DNA of 64,000 nucleotides from Bacteroidota bacterium (GTDB lineage Bacteria; Bacteroidota; Bacteroidia; NS11-12g; UBA955): NCBI GenBank assembly GCA_027621365.1, contig JAQCBH010000001.1, positions 1 to 64,000 of the forward strand, read 5' to 3'. Shown piece by piece: positions 40,989 to 49,884 of this stretch (position 1 is its first letter; each line of letters starts with the position of its first letter). The notes under the pieces were generated by a model. It saw only the letters and a program-made list of their open reading frames with translations, ran no database searches and was not told where the DNA came from. The position numbers and the translations under genes were made by a program.

Positions 40989-42185
40989 TCAATCAGCCTG
41001 TTGATCAGCCTCGCGCTTAACCTTGATTTCTTGGAGCAATTCTCGGGTTTCTTTGGCGTCTTCCCCAGAGGCTTCAGCCAGTTCTATGGCTTTTCGGCCT
41101 TGGTTCTCAGCCTCATCCCATCGCTGCGTTTTCATCAGCAGATGAGCATAGGTATCGCGAATGGCATAACCAGCATCAGCATGTGTAGCAATGTATGATG
41201 CACAGATATCGGTGGCTCGCTGCAATTGCTTGGAATCATCGCAAGATTGATAAACCGCCCAGCTCAAACTGTTGATCATATTGCCGTCGGTCTGCTCAGC
41301 CAAAACATCCACGAGTTTGGACCACAAACCCTTTTCTTTATAAAAGCGAACCTTCATGGAGGTTGCGGTCATAGCATCATCAGGGAATAGCACCAAAAAA
41401 TCTTGTATGGCCTCTTCAAACTCCCCTTCGGTGGCCGTCTTACTCAAGGCGTACAAGCGGCGCATCATCGTGTTTTTCAATACATCTTGGGCTATGTCGG
41501 AACCATATTTCGCACCTAAGCCTTCTTGCTCATCCATCAAATAAGAAAGGTCATTGGGCGTCAATACCGTTGGGAAATTTTGGGCGATGACCATCCACAG
41601 AAAGGATCCCTGCTCTGAGCTAGCCAAGATCGTCGCCATCTTTTCAGCATCGGGGCGGGATTCGAAATCAGAATCGGCATAGGCTTGAAGGTCAGCTGGC
41701 CAACTCATTGAAGCCAATTCTGGAAAACCCGGTCTATCGGGATGTTCGGCCGCCAAAAACGTTGACAAGGAATTCATCCATTCTGCAGAATCAGAATAAC
41801 CGACCAATTTGCCCATCAACTCCCCCTTGGGCGTCAAGATTACAAAGGTGGGAAACGCATTGATGCCGTAAGCCAAACGCAAATGATGGCTAGCCTTGTT
41901 GTGTTCCATATCCAAGCGATAGCATTCCATGTTAGCGGCCATGTACGCTTTGACCGCGGGCAAGGAAAAGGTCTTTTTGTCCATCACCTTGCACCACCCG
42001 CACCAATCGGTATAGGCATCAACAAAAATGGGCTTGCCCGAAGACTGAGCTGCTTGCAGCGCCACTGACCAATCGGTCAATTCAGGAAAAGCGGGCTCAT
42101 GCGAGGGTTGATCAGGCACCGCTTCTTGAGCATACAATGCGGTGAGGGACGTTAAGGCTAGGGCGACTGCGAAGAGGCGTTTCAT
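40989..42185 (-). CDS. Secreted thioredoxin-domain protein with TPR-like C-terminus
   Basis: KPIFVDAYTDWCGWCKVMDKKTF; FPTFVILTPKG. Confidence 0.88.
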   Translation of the reverse strand: MKRLFAVALALTSLTALYAQEAVPDQPSHEPAFPELTDWSVALQAAQSSGKPIFVDAYTDWCGWCKVMDKKTFSLPAVKAYMAANMECYRLDMEHNKASHHLRLAYGINAFPTFVILTPKGELMGKLVGYSDSAEWMNSLSTFLAAEHPDRPGFPELASMSWPADLQAYADSDFESRPDAEKMATILASSEQGSFLWMVIAQNFPTVLTPNDLSYLMDEQEGLGAKYGSDIAQDVLKNTMMRRLYALSKTATEGEFEEAIQDFLVLFPDDAMTATSMKVRFYKEKGLWSKLVDVLAEQTDGNMINSLSWAVYQSCDDSKQLQRATDICASYIATHADAGYAIRDTYAHLLMKTQRWDEAENQGRKAIELAEASGEDAKETRELLQEIKVKREADQQAD

Positions 42186-42209
42186 GCTGAAAAGATACTA
42201 AATTGCTAC

Positions 42210-42599
42210 ATGCCTTGTGCAGAGATTGACCAATACATCGAAGCCTTGCCCGAACCAGGCAAAAGCCGCTTAAAGCAAATCAGAGCCTTCTTGGAGCAGC
42301 AGCTCCCCGAGGCTACTGAATGTTTCAAATGGCAAATGCCTACCCTGCACCAGTACGAAAACCTATTGCATTTTGCTTCATTTAAGAACCACATCGGCAT
42401 TTTCCCTGGCAGCGAAGGCGTTCGCTTTTTCGAAAGTATTCGAAGCGACTATCCCACTTCAAAGGGCACCATTCAAATTGGACACGATAGAGAAATTCCC
42501 TTTGAAGATTTGCGCCTTTTGGTAGCCTTTCGCTTGCAAAAAGCCCAAGAAAAAAGCGCCCTGAAACAGGGCGCTTCTTCCAAAAAATCGAAAAGATAA
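42210..42599 (+). CDS. DUF1801 / YdhG-like protein
   Basis: MPCAEIDQYIEALPEPGKSRLKQIRAFLEQQLPEATECFKWQMPTLHQYENLLHFASFKNHIGIFPG. Confidence 0.85.
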   Translation: MPCAEIDQYIEALPEPGKSRLKQIRAFLEQQLPEATECFKWQMPTLHQYENLLHFASFKNHIGIFPGSEGVRFFESIRSDYPTSKGTIQIGHDREIPFEDLRLLVAFRLQKAQEKSALKQGASSKKSKR

Positions 42600-44267
42600 T
42601 TAGCTCAATCCGCTGATGATGCCATGGGCGTCAATGCTCATGTTTTCAGCGGCAGGAACTTCAGGCAAGCCGGGCATGCGGAGCATGGCTCCCGTGATGG
42701 GAATGATGAAACCCGCGCCTGCGGCAATTTCAAATTCACGAACCGTGATCTTGAAACCAGTGGGTCGACCTATCACTTTTTCGTTGTCGGTCAAACTCTT
42801 TTGTGTTTTGGCCATGCAAACAGGCAAGTCGGCCAACCCAATTTTTTCAAAACGCTTGAGCTGGGTTTTGGCCTTGGCGCTCAGCACTACCCCATCGGCA
42901 CCGTACATGGTTTTGGCAATTTTGTTCACCTTGTCTTCCAGTGAATCAGTGAGCTCATAGGTGAACTTGGGAGCTGCATCAAAATTCTCTGCGGCAGATA
43001 CTACACTCTGGGCCAAATCGGTCATACCATCTCCACCTTTGCCCCAGCCTTGGCTGAGTTCGGCTTTTACGCCCAAAGCGGCGCAACGCTGGCGAATCAA
43101 CTCGTGTTCTTCGGCACTATCATGTAAGAAGGTATTGATGGCTACCACTACAGGAATGCCAAAACTCTGAATGCTCTCGATGTGTTTTTCCAAATTGGGA
43201 ATACCCTTAGCCAAAGCATCGGTATCGGGCGTATTCAATTCATCCAAGGCTTTCCCCCCGTGGTATTTAAGCGCACGAACGGTCGCGACGATGACCACGG
43301 CCGAAGGATTGAGTTCAGCCGTTCTGCATTTCAAATTGATGAACTTCTCCGCGCCCAAATCAGCGCCAAAACCGGCTTCGGTCACCACCCAATCGCCATA
43401 ACGCATGGCCATCTTAGTAGCGTTGATGCTATTGGTTCCTTGAGCAATATTGGCAAATGGACCGCCGTGCAAGATGGCAGGGTTTCCTTCCAGGGTTTGA
43501 ACCAAGTTGGGATTGATGGCATCTTTCATCAAAATCGCCATGGCCTCAGAAGCATTCAAATCTTTTGCAAAAACGGGCTCACCTGCATAGGTATCACCGA
43601 TGTAAATACGATCAAAACGCTCTTTCAAATCTTGCAATCCTTGGCTCATGCACAAAATGGCCATGATCTCAGAGGCCGCGGTAATGTTGAATCCGCTTTC
43701 ACGCATGATACCGCCACTTTTGCCACCCATACCTACGATGGTCTGGCGAATCGCGCGATCGTTCATGTCCATAACTCGCTTCCACAACACGGTTCTGGGG
43801 TCAATGCCGAGGTTGCGCTTTTTGGATTGAATGTTATTGTCGACCAAAGCCGCCAACAAGTTGTTGGCTTTTTCTACGGCCGAGAAGTCGCCGGTGAAGT
43901 GCAGGTTGATGTCTTCCATGGGAATGACTTGGGCCCATCCGCCGCCAGCGGCGCCACCCTTGATCCCAAACACTGGGCCCAAGGAGGGTTCGCGCAAGGC
44001 CGCGACACTCTTCTTTCCAATTTTGGCCAACCCATCGGTCAGACCCACCGTAGTGGTGGTTTTTCCTTCACCCGCAGGGGTCGGAGAAATGGCAGTCACC
44101 AAAATCAACTTGGCTTTCTTCTGCTCAGCCGCCTTCAACAAGTGAAGCGGTAATTTGGCTTTGGTACGGCCGTAAGGCTCAATTTCATTGGGATTGATTC
44201 CCAGCTTTTCGGCGATTTCCCCAATCGGTTTGGGGGTCACGCTGCGTGCTATTTCTATATCAGTCAT
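42600..44267 (-). CDS. fhs: Formate--tetrahydrofolate ligase
   Basis: TPAGEGKTTTTVGLTDGL; EPSLGPVFGIKGGAAGGG; MTDIEIARS start at 44267. Confidence 0.97.
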   Translation of the reverse strand: MTDIEIARSVTPKPIGEIAEKLGINPNEIEPYGRTKAKLPLHLLKAAEQKKAKLILVTAISPTPAGEGKTTTTVGLTDGLAKIGKKSVAALREPSLGPVFGIKGGAAGGGWAQVIPMEDINLHFTGDFSAVEKANNLLAALVDNNIQSKKRNLGIDPRTVLWKRVMDMNDRAIRQTIVGMGGKSGGIMRESGFNITAASEIMAILCMSQGLQDLKERFDRIYIGDTYAGEPVFAKDLNASEAMAILMKDAINPNLVQTLEGNPAILHGGPFANIAQGTNSINATKMAMRYGDWVVTEAGFGADLGAEKFINLKCRTAELNPSAVVIVATVRALKYHGGKALDELNTPDTDALAKGIPNLEKHIESIQSFGIPVVVAINTFLHDSAEEHELIRQRCAALGVKAELSQGWGKGGDGMTDLAQSVVSAAENFDAAPKFTYELTDSLEDKVNKIAKTMYGADGVVLSAKAKTQLKRFEKIGLADLPVCMAKTQKSLTDNEKVIGRPTGFKITVREFEIAAGAGFIIPITGAMLRMPGLPEVPAAENMSIDAHGIISGLS

Positions 44268-44343
44268 ATTCGCGTACACTGCAATCTACGAGAATTTTCC
44301 TGTCATTGCACTGTACCTTGGCTGTGCGATTGTACACAGCAAC

Positions 44344-44802
44344 ATGAACCGACCTGAGCGACAAACAGTACTGAGAATCATCGAGTCCCGCATTCAAGCC
44401 CGTTTGGATGACTTGAGTTCGGCCATCCTTATTGCTCAAGAAAGCCGCAATGGAGAAGAAAAAAGCAGCGCTGGCGACAAGTACGAAACGGGCCGAGCCA
44501 TGGTGCAGATCGAGTTGGAGAACTTGGGGAAGCAGGTGGCCTTGGTGGAAAAACAGCTCTTGGACCTGAAACGCTGGAGTAAAAAACCAGAATCATTATC
44601 GGCCGTGGGCGGTCATCTCCTGCACCTTAGCGGCAAGCCTTCCATCTTTTTAGGACCCTCATTGGGTCTGATTCAGAGCGAGGGCACAGCCTTCATGGCC
44701 GTATCGGTTTCAGCGCCACTGGGTCAGCGCTTATTGGGCATGAAACCCGGCGAAAGCCGTGGCTTCAATGGTGTTGAATACGTATTGGAAGAGTTGGGTT
44801 AA
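44344..44802 (+). CDS. GreA/GreB-like protein
   Basis: Coiled-coil N-terminus SRNGEEKSSAGDKYETGRAMVQIELENLGKQV; ATG at 44344. Confidence 0.65.
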   Translation: MNRPERQTVLRIIESRIQARLDDLSSAILIAQESRNGEEKSSAGDKYETGRAMVQIELENLGKQVALVEKQLLDLKRWSKKPESLSAVGGHLLHLSGKPSIFLGPSLGLIQSEGTAFMAVSVSAPLGQRLLGMKPGESRGFNGVEYVLEELG

Positions 44803-44819
44803 AGCAAACGCTCGTTTGA

Positions 44820-45893
44820 CTACCAGCGGTACACAAAGGCGTTGATGGTCATACCCGCACCGACTGAAGCGAACAGGAGAACATCACCGCTTTGAATGGA
44901 ATGGCCTTCGTATTGCTGACGCCAAACCATATCCAACAGTGTAGGCACAGTGGCCACACTGCTGTTACCCAACCACTGAATGCTCATGGGAGCCACTGCA
45001 TCCACGTCAACGGGCATGCTGTAGAGCTTGTATAGTCGTTCGATGACCGCGTGATCCAACTTGGCGTTGGCTTGGTGAATGAAGATCTTTTTGACCTCTG
45101 AAAGATGAATACCAGCATGATCCAAGGCCCCTTTCATCGCGTCGGGCACGTTGCGCAGGGCGAATTCATAAATCTTGCGACCCTTCATCTTGATGAGCAT
45201 TTCATCGGGATTGGATCCGGGCTTGTACCCGGGATTGCTCTTTAGGTAATAGGCCTCATCAGCCGTATAGGTGCGATTGGCCAAGCCCAAAATACCCGAT
45301 GGGCCTTCTGTGGTTTGAGCCTCCAACACCACAGCTCCAGCCCCGTCAGCGAAGATCATTCCGTCGCGATCATGAGGATCAACGGCGCGCGACAGCATTT
45401 CGTTGCCCACCACCAAAGCGCGTTTGGCTTGACCCGACTGCAAATAAGCATGGGCGGTAATCACTCCTTGAATCCAACCGGGACAACCGGCCAACAAATC
45501 AAAAGCCACCGAATTGGGATTTTGGATGCCCAAGCCATGCTTGACTCGACTCGCCAACGGGGGCATCTGATCGGTATATCGTGTACCGAATTTGATGTTG
45601 CCGAAATTGTGTGCCGAAACGATCAAGTCCAAGCTTTCGCGATCAATTCCCGCCGCTTCTATGGCCTTCTCGGCTGCCAACACACCTAGGTCGCTGCAGA
45701 CCTGAGTGGGTTCGGCATAACGACGCTCGCGTATTTCGGTAATCGCTTGAAATTTCTCTACAATGACTTCGTTGCTATGGGGATAGGCCTCCCCGTTTTC
45801 ATCGTAAAATTCGTGATTCAAAAAAGCCGAATTATCGACGGCATTTTCAGGAATGTGGCATCCTGTTCCCAGGATTCGAACTTGGATCGACAT
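44820..45893 (-). CDS. 3-oxoacyl-ACP synthase III (FabH-like)
   Basis: AFDLLAGCPGWIQGVITAHAYLQSG (Cys), IFIHQANAKLD (His), LGNSSVATVPTLL (Asn). Confidence 0.9.
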   Translation of the reverse strand: MSIQVRILGTGCHIPENAVDNSAFLNHEFYDENGEAYPHSNEVIVEKFQAITEIRERRYAEPTQVCSDLGVLAAEKAIEAAGIDRESLDLIVSAHNFGNIKFGTRYTDQMPPLASRVKHGLGIQNPNSVAFDLLAGCPGWIQGVITAHAYLQSGQAKRALVVGNEMLSRAVDPHDRDGMIFADGAGAVVLEAQTTEGPSGILGLANRTYTADEAYYLKSNPGYKPGSNPDEMLIKMKGRKIYEFALRNVPDAMKGALDHAGIHLSEVKKIFIHQANAKLDHAVIERLYKLYSMPVDVDAVAPMSIQWLGNSSVATVPTLLDMVWRQQYEGHSIQSGDVLLFASVGAGMTINAFVYRW

Positions 45894-46038
45894 GGGAGTC
45901 AAAGTTATAGGCTCTTGACGGGTATGCTTGTTTTTCTCAGCTGATGTTACCCACACGCCCTGTGAAAAGTGTCAGTACGACACTTAACAATTCGGTCATA
46001 AAGCCCCATTTTTCAATGGCTTTGAAGACCCTGGTCAC

Positions 46039-46065
46039 AAAAAAGCCCACTTGAAAAAAGTGGGC
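46039..46065 (-). terminator. Rho-independent terminator downstream of tRNA-Thr
   Basis: Minus strand gcccactt...aagtgggcttttt. Confidence 0.8.
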
Positions 46066-46070
46066 AGAGG

Positions 46071-46143
46071 AGCCTTCTACGGGATTCGAACCTGCGACCT
46101 ACTCATTACGAATGAGTTGCTCTACCAGCTGAGCTAAGAAGGC
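46071..46143 (-). tRNA. tRNA-Thr (anticodon CGT)
   Basis: Minus strand GCCTTCT TA GCTCAGCTGGTAGAGC A ACTCATTCGTAATGAGT AGGTC GCAGGTTCGAATCCCGT AGAAGGC T cloverleaf. Confidence 0.95.
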
Positions 46144-46401
46144 TTTTGCGCCTCAAAATTACATGCCGTGACAAATGTCAGCAACTAGAATTTGCACTTG
46201 GACGGCCGATTTTTTCTGGCCTCGACAAAAATCTCTAGGTTTTCCAATACCGTCGGCCATAAGATGAGAACGACATTGAATCAGCCTTCTACGAACTGAC
46301 CATTTTCTGACAATTTCAAAGAAACGAAAGGCCTCTCTCGAGCGTCAAAGGAACATAACTCATGTTTCCTAGCGAAACCGTAAAGTGGTTAGTAGAGTGT
46401 G

Positions 46402-46432
46402 CCAGGCCCGCCTTCAGCGGGCCTGGTTTTTA
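46402..46432 (+). terminator. Rho-independent terminator (ccaggcccgc-cttca-gcgggcctggttttta) with no upstream plus-strand CDS
   Basis: 10-bp perfect GC-rich stem plus T5. Confidence 0.88.
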
Positions 46433-46464
46433 AACTAAATTTGAGAAATATTGTTTTCATACTG

Positions 46465-49026
46465 ATGAAATCGAATCGTTTGGCTGCCACAATCTTAGCT
46501 GTTGGCACTTTTGTTTTTTTGCGTTCCTATACCTCTGGCCCTAGCACAGGCTATACGGGTGCTCCAAATGAGTCAACGTGCACCAGTTGCCATTCGGGTT
46601 CGGCCATTAGTTCAGGAGCACAATGGTACCGAATTCGACTGAAAACAAATTTTACCGGCGGCGGATACATCCCCGATTCTACCTACACCTTTACCCTTAG
46701 CCATGTCGAGAGCGGCATCAGCACTTTTGGATTTCAGTTAACCGTATTGGACAGCCAATACAAGGCAGCCGGAACCTTTAATAACACCAATAATCGAACC
46801 CAAACCAGCTCCGGAAGTGTGGGCGGAAATACCCGATACTACGTCAACCACACGAATACAGGTAGTTCACGTGTTGCGACCGACTCCACGGCTTGGACTT
46901 TCCAATGGAAAGCCCCTTCGAAGAATCTCGGAGGCCTGACTCTTTATGTGAGCGTCAATGCCGCTAACTCCAACGGTGGCTCAAGCGGAGATCGCATTTA
47001 CACCAAGACCTTTTCGCTAAGCCCATCGTCGGCCTTGCCTGTAGTGAGTGCCAAACTGAGCGACACAGTAGCCTGCAGCGCTGGTTTTAAAATGGCCGGA
47101 ACAGCCAGCAACCAGGCTAGTTCATACTTGTGGGAACAGGTTTTGAGCGCCACCAGCACCAAAACACTGTCAACCCAACAAAATCCAAGCTTGCAATTGG
47201 CAGCGGGAACCTATACCCTTAGGTTCACGGCCCGCAATGCCAAAGGGCCGTCGTTCCCATTCGATACCAAAATCACGGTTCACCCATCGCCCAACAAGCC
47301 CGGCACGAGCCCTAAAGGCAATCAGGAAATCTGCGATGGAAATCAATTGCGTTTATCAACGCTGAAAGTCAATACCTCGGGCTATTCCCAAAAATGGCTT
47401 CCAGGTGGGCAAACGGCGACCTTGATTTACGTCAAGGACACAGGTACCTATTTTCATGAGGTTACCAGCGACAAAGGATGCAAAACGCTGTCAGACCCTG
47501 TTCACCTTAGCATCAATCCTTTGCCGGTGGCTCAAGCCCAATGGGTGGATTCTCCTGCCATCTTCTGTCAGGGCCAAATGGCGGGAATTCGCGTCCAATT
47601 GGCCCTGGGTGATTCAATTTCCCTCAATGGAAGCAATGGTCCTTTTTCCAAAGATTCCGTTCAATGGGTGAGCATAAACTCGGGAAACAATTTGATCAAT
47701 CTAATGGCCAAGTCAGCCAAAGGCTGTTTGAGCAAAGCTTTGGTTCTTAAGGCCCAAGGGGCAGACACAGTCAAGCCTGCAGAACTGGCCGGCATCGATT
47801 CTAGTTTAACCAAATTGACGTTTAGGTGGATGAAAAGATCCGAAATAAACGAGTGGTTCATCAGCCAAGACAGTGGCAAAACCTGGACCTCCAACTCGTC
47901 TGACACCAGTTTCATCTGGACCCTAGGCCAGGGAAACACGACCGTGTTATTGGGCATCAAAGGCCGTGATTCCGGGCCTTGCATTTGGAGCCAAACGGTG
48001 TTTGTTAGGGGTACAACAAAAACGTGCAAAGACCTACCCTACACGTGGACATGGACCCAAAAACCCATTTGTGTGGGCGATTCTGCCAAGCTAGAATTGA
48101 ACGGGCTACCCACCCATTATTCGGTATTTTGGAATGGAAAACCTCAAGGCACACAACGTGAATGGAACTTTAGGGTAGAACAATCCAAATGGTCAACTAC
48201 CGTATCCGTCTTGGATTCTCAGCAACTCATTTGCGGAACCAGCGACCGGCGCATTGAGCTTAATTTGTCATCCTTGGATCCTAGCAGTCTTTCTCTCGAT
48301 ACGAAAGACAGCAGTCGCAGCTGCACAAAGGAATTGCTGATTGAGTATAGCACCCTATCCGATAGCGTGAGCAAAATTTGGGCGGTCTTCGGCTCCCAAA
48401 CGTATTCGCTGGGCCTGGGAGAGAACCAAACAGCCCTCCTTGCTCACCAATTTTCTCCGTCCCTTTGGCTTGAAGCCCAAAACGCTTTGGGTTGCCAAAC
48501 GCGAAGCGAGCCGATTACCCTCATATACCCGCAAAGTCCCAACGCTCAGGCCACCTGGACCTTCCAAAACGACAGCATTCAATTCTTTGCCTTGGAATCT
48601 GCTCAGAACCACCAATGGTACATGGGCATGACAGCCGGAAATTGGATGGACAGCAGTCAAAACGCTCAACCCAGCCTAAGCATCAAAGATTGGCCCGGAG
48701 AAGAAATAGCCTTTTCCCATCGAGCCATCAACGAGGGTTTCGGTTGCGCGACCCAATGGGACTCCGTGGCTCTGCTTCCTGTCAATCGATTGAAAAGAGC
48801 GATCCCTCAAACACCGGCACTTTCGCCCAACCCCGTGATTGCAGGCCAAGCCCTGAAGATCCCCAAAGGATGGTCGGCCGTAAAATGGACCAATGCCGTT
48901 GGGGAATGCCTTGAATCGATATCCACCAATGCTCGAATAGCGCCCTCGCAACCTGGGACCTATTATTTGACTCTGAACAAGCGAGACCAATTCTTCATCT
49001 TGCCTGTCATCGTACTGGAACCTTAA
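46465..49026 (+). CDS. Secreted choice-of-anchor/cadherin-like protein with N-terminal CxxCH motif
   Basis: Signal peptide; NESTCTSCHSGSAISSG; long extracellular repeats; C-terminal LSPNPVIAGQALKIP sorting-like region; ATG at 46465. Confidence 0.75.
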   Translation: MKSNRLAATILAVGTFVFLRSYTSGPSTGYTGAPNESTCTSCHSGSAISSGAQWYRIRLKTNFTGGGYIPDSTYTFTLSHVESGISTFGFQLTVLDSQYKAAGTFNNTNNRTQTSSGSVGGNTRYYVNHTNTGSSRVATDSTAWTFQWKAPSKNLGGLTLYVSVNAANSNGGSSGDRIYTKTFSLSPSSALPVVSAKLSDTVACSAGFKMAGTASNQASSYLWEQVLSATSTKTLSTQQNPSLQLAAGTYTLRFTARNAKGPSFPFDTKITVHPSPNKPGTSPKGNQEICDGNQLRLSTLKVNTSGYSQKWLPGGQTATLIYVKDTGTYFHEVTSDKGCKTLSDPVHLSINPLPVAQAQWVDSPAIFCQGQMAGIRVQLALGDSISLNGSNGPFSKDSVQWVSINSGNNLINLMAKSAKGCLSKALVLKAQGADTVKPAELAGIDSSLTKLTFRWMKRSEINEWFISQDSGKTWTSNSSDTSFIWTLGQGNTTVLLGIKGRDSGPCIWSQTVFVRGTTKTCKDLPYTWTWTQKPICVGDSAKLELNGLPTHYSVFWNGKPQGTQREWNFRVEQSKWSTTVSVLDSQQLICGTSDRRIELNLSSLDPSSLSLDTKDSSRSCTKELLIEYSTLSDSVSKIWAVFGSQTYSLGLGENQTALLAHQFSPSLWLEAQNALGCQTRSEPITLIYPQSPNAQATWTFQNDSIQFFALESAQNHQWYMGMTAGNWMDSSQNAQPSLSIKDWPGEEIAFSHRAINEGFGCATQWDSVALLPVNRLKRAIPQTPALSPNPVIAGQALKIPKGWSAVKWTNAVGECLESISTNARIAPSQPGTYYLTLNKRDQFFILPVIVLEP

Positions 49027-49883
49027 CCCAGGTCTCTTTCTACCAAAAAGCCCATTTTGCCCATTTGGTAATCGCGCATGGCGGCCATGATTTCGCTTTG
49101 ATTGCTCATCACAAAGGGTCCATATGATTCAACGCGCTCACCGATAGGCGGCGCTGAAACGTACAAAAACTTACTGGGTTCAGAAGGTACGAATTCCATT
49201 TCGCCCTCTTTCAAATCAACCATTTCTGTGGCCTGAACCAGGCCGTGACCCACCAATCGTCCTGAACCACTGAGCAAGTAAAGCAAGGCGTTGTGACTCG
49301 GCTTTGTCACCAAACTCAATGGCACATGGGGTTCTAAACTCCCAAAAGCCGATTCAACGGCAAAAGCCGTTTTCAAAGGACCGTTTATTCCGGCTTGAGA
49401 CCCTGTTGCCAAACGTGCATTGGGATGACCCGGCAAGCTCGGCATTTCTTCGGCTTGGCAAGCCAAGTACTGCGGGGCCATCATTTTGAGTCGCAATGGG
49501 AGATTCACCCACAATTGAATGATTTCTTGTTGACCACCAGAGGCGCAGAGCTCAGCACTGGGCCGCTCGGAGTGAACCATGCCCATTCCCATGTCGCACC
49601 ATTGAATGCCACCGGCCTTGATCACGCTGCTATTGCCACGAGAATCACGGTGGTGAACATCGCCTTGGTAGATAAAGGTGACTGGAGAAAATCCACGGTG
49701 AGGATGAGGCCCAACACCCGAATTGTAAGGATCAGACCCCGCCTTCACTTCTGAATTGTGGTGATGAATCAGCAAAAAGGGATCGATTTGATCGACCTGC
49801 TGAGTCGGCAGAGGCTGAAGAAGGGGAATGCCACCCATGTCCACCTCGTAAGCCGGCAATATTCGTTTGACGGGATTATTCAT
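49023..49883 (-). CDS. Pirin family protein
   Basis: GVGPHPHRGFSPVTFIYQGDVHHRDSRGNSSVIKAGGIQWCDMGMGMVHSE. Confidence 0.95.
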   Translation of the reverse strand: MNNPVKRILPAYEVDMGGIPLLQPLPTQQVDQIDPFLLIHHHNSEVKAGSDPYNSGVGPHPHRGFSPVTFIYQGDVHHRDSRGNSSVIKAGGIQWCDMGMGMVHSERPSAELCASGGQQEIIQLWVNLPLRLKMMAPQYLACQAEEMPSLPGHPNARLATGSQAGINGPLKTAFAVESAFGSLEPHVPLSLVTKPSHNALLYLLSGSGRLVGHGLVQATEMVDLKEGEMEFVPSEPSKFLYVSAPPIGERVESYGPFVMSNQSEIMAAMRDYQMGKMGFLVERDLG

Positions 49884-49884
49884 A

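Noticed and set aside
43182-44153. 323-aa plus-strand ORF
   Set aside because: Antisense to fhs; shadow frame.
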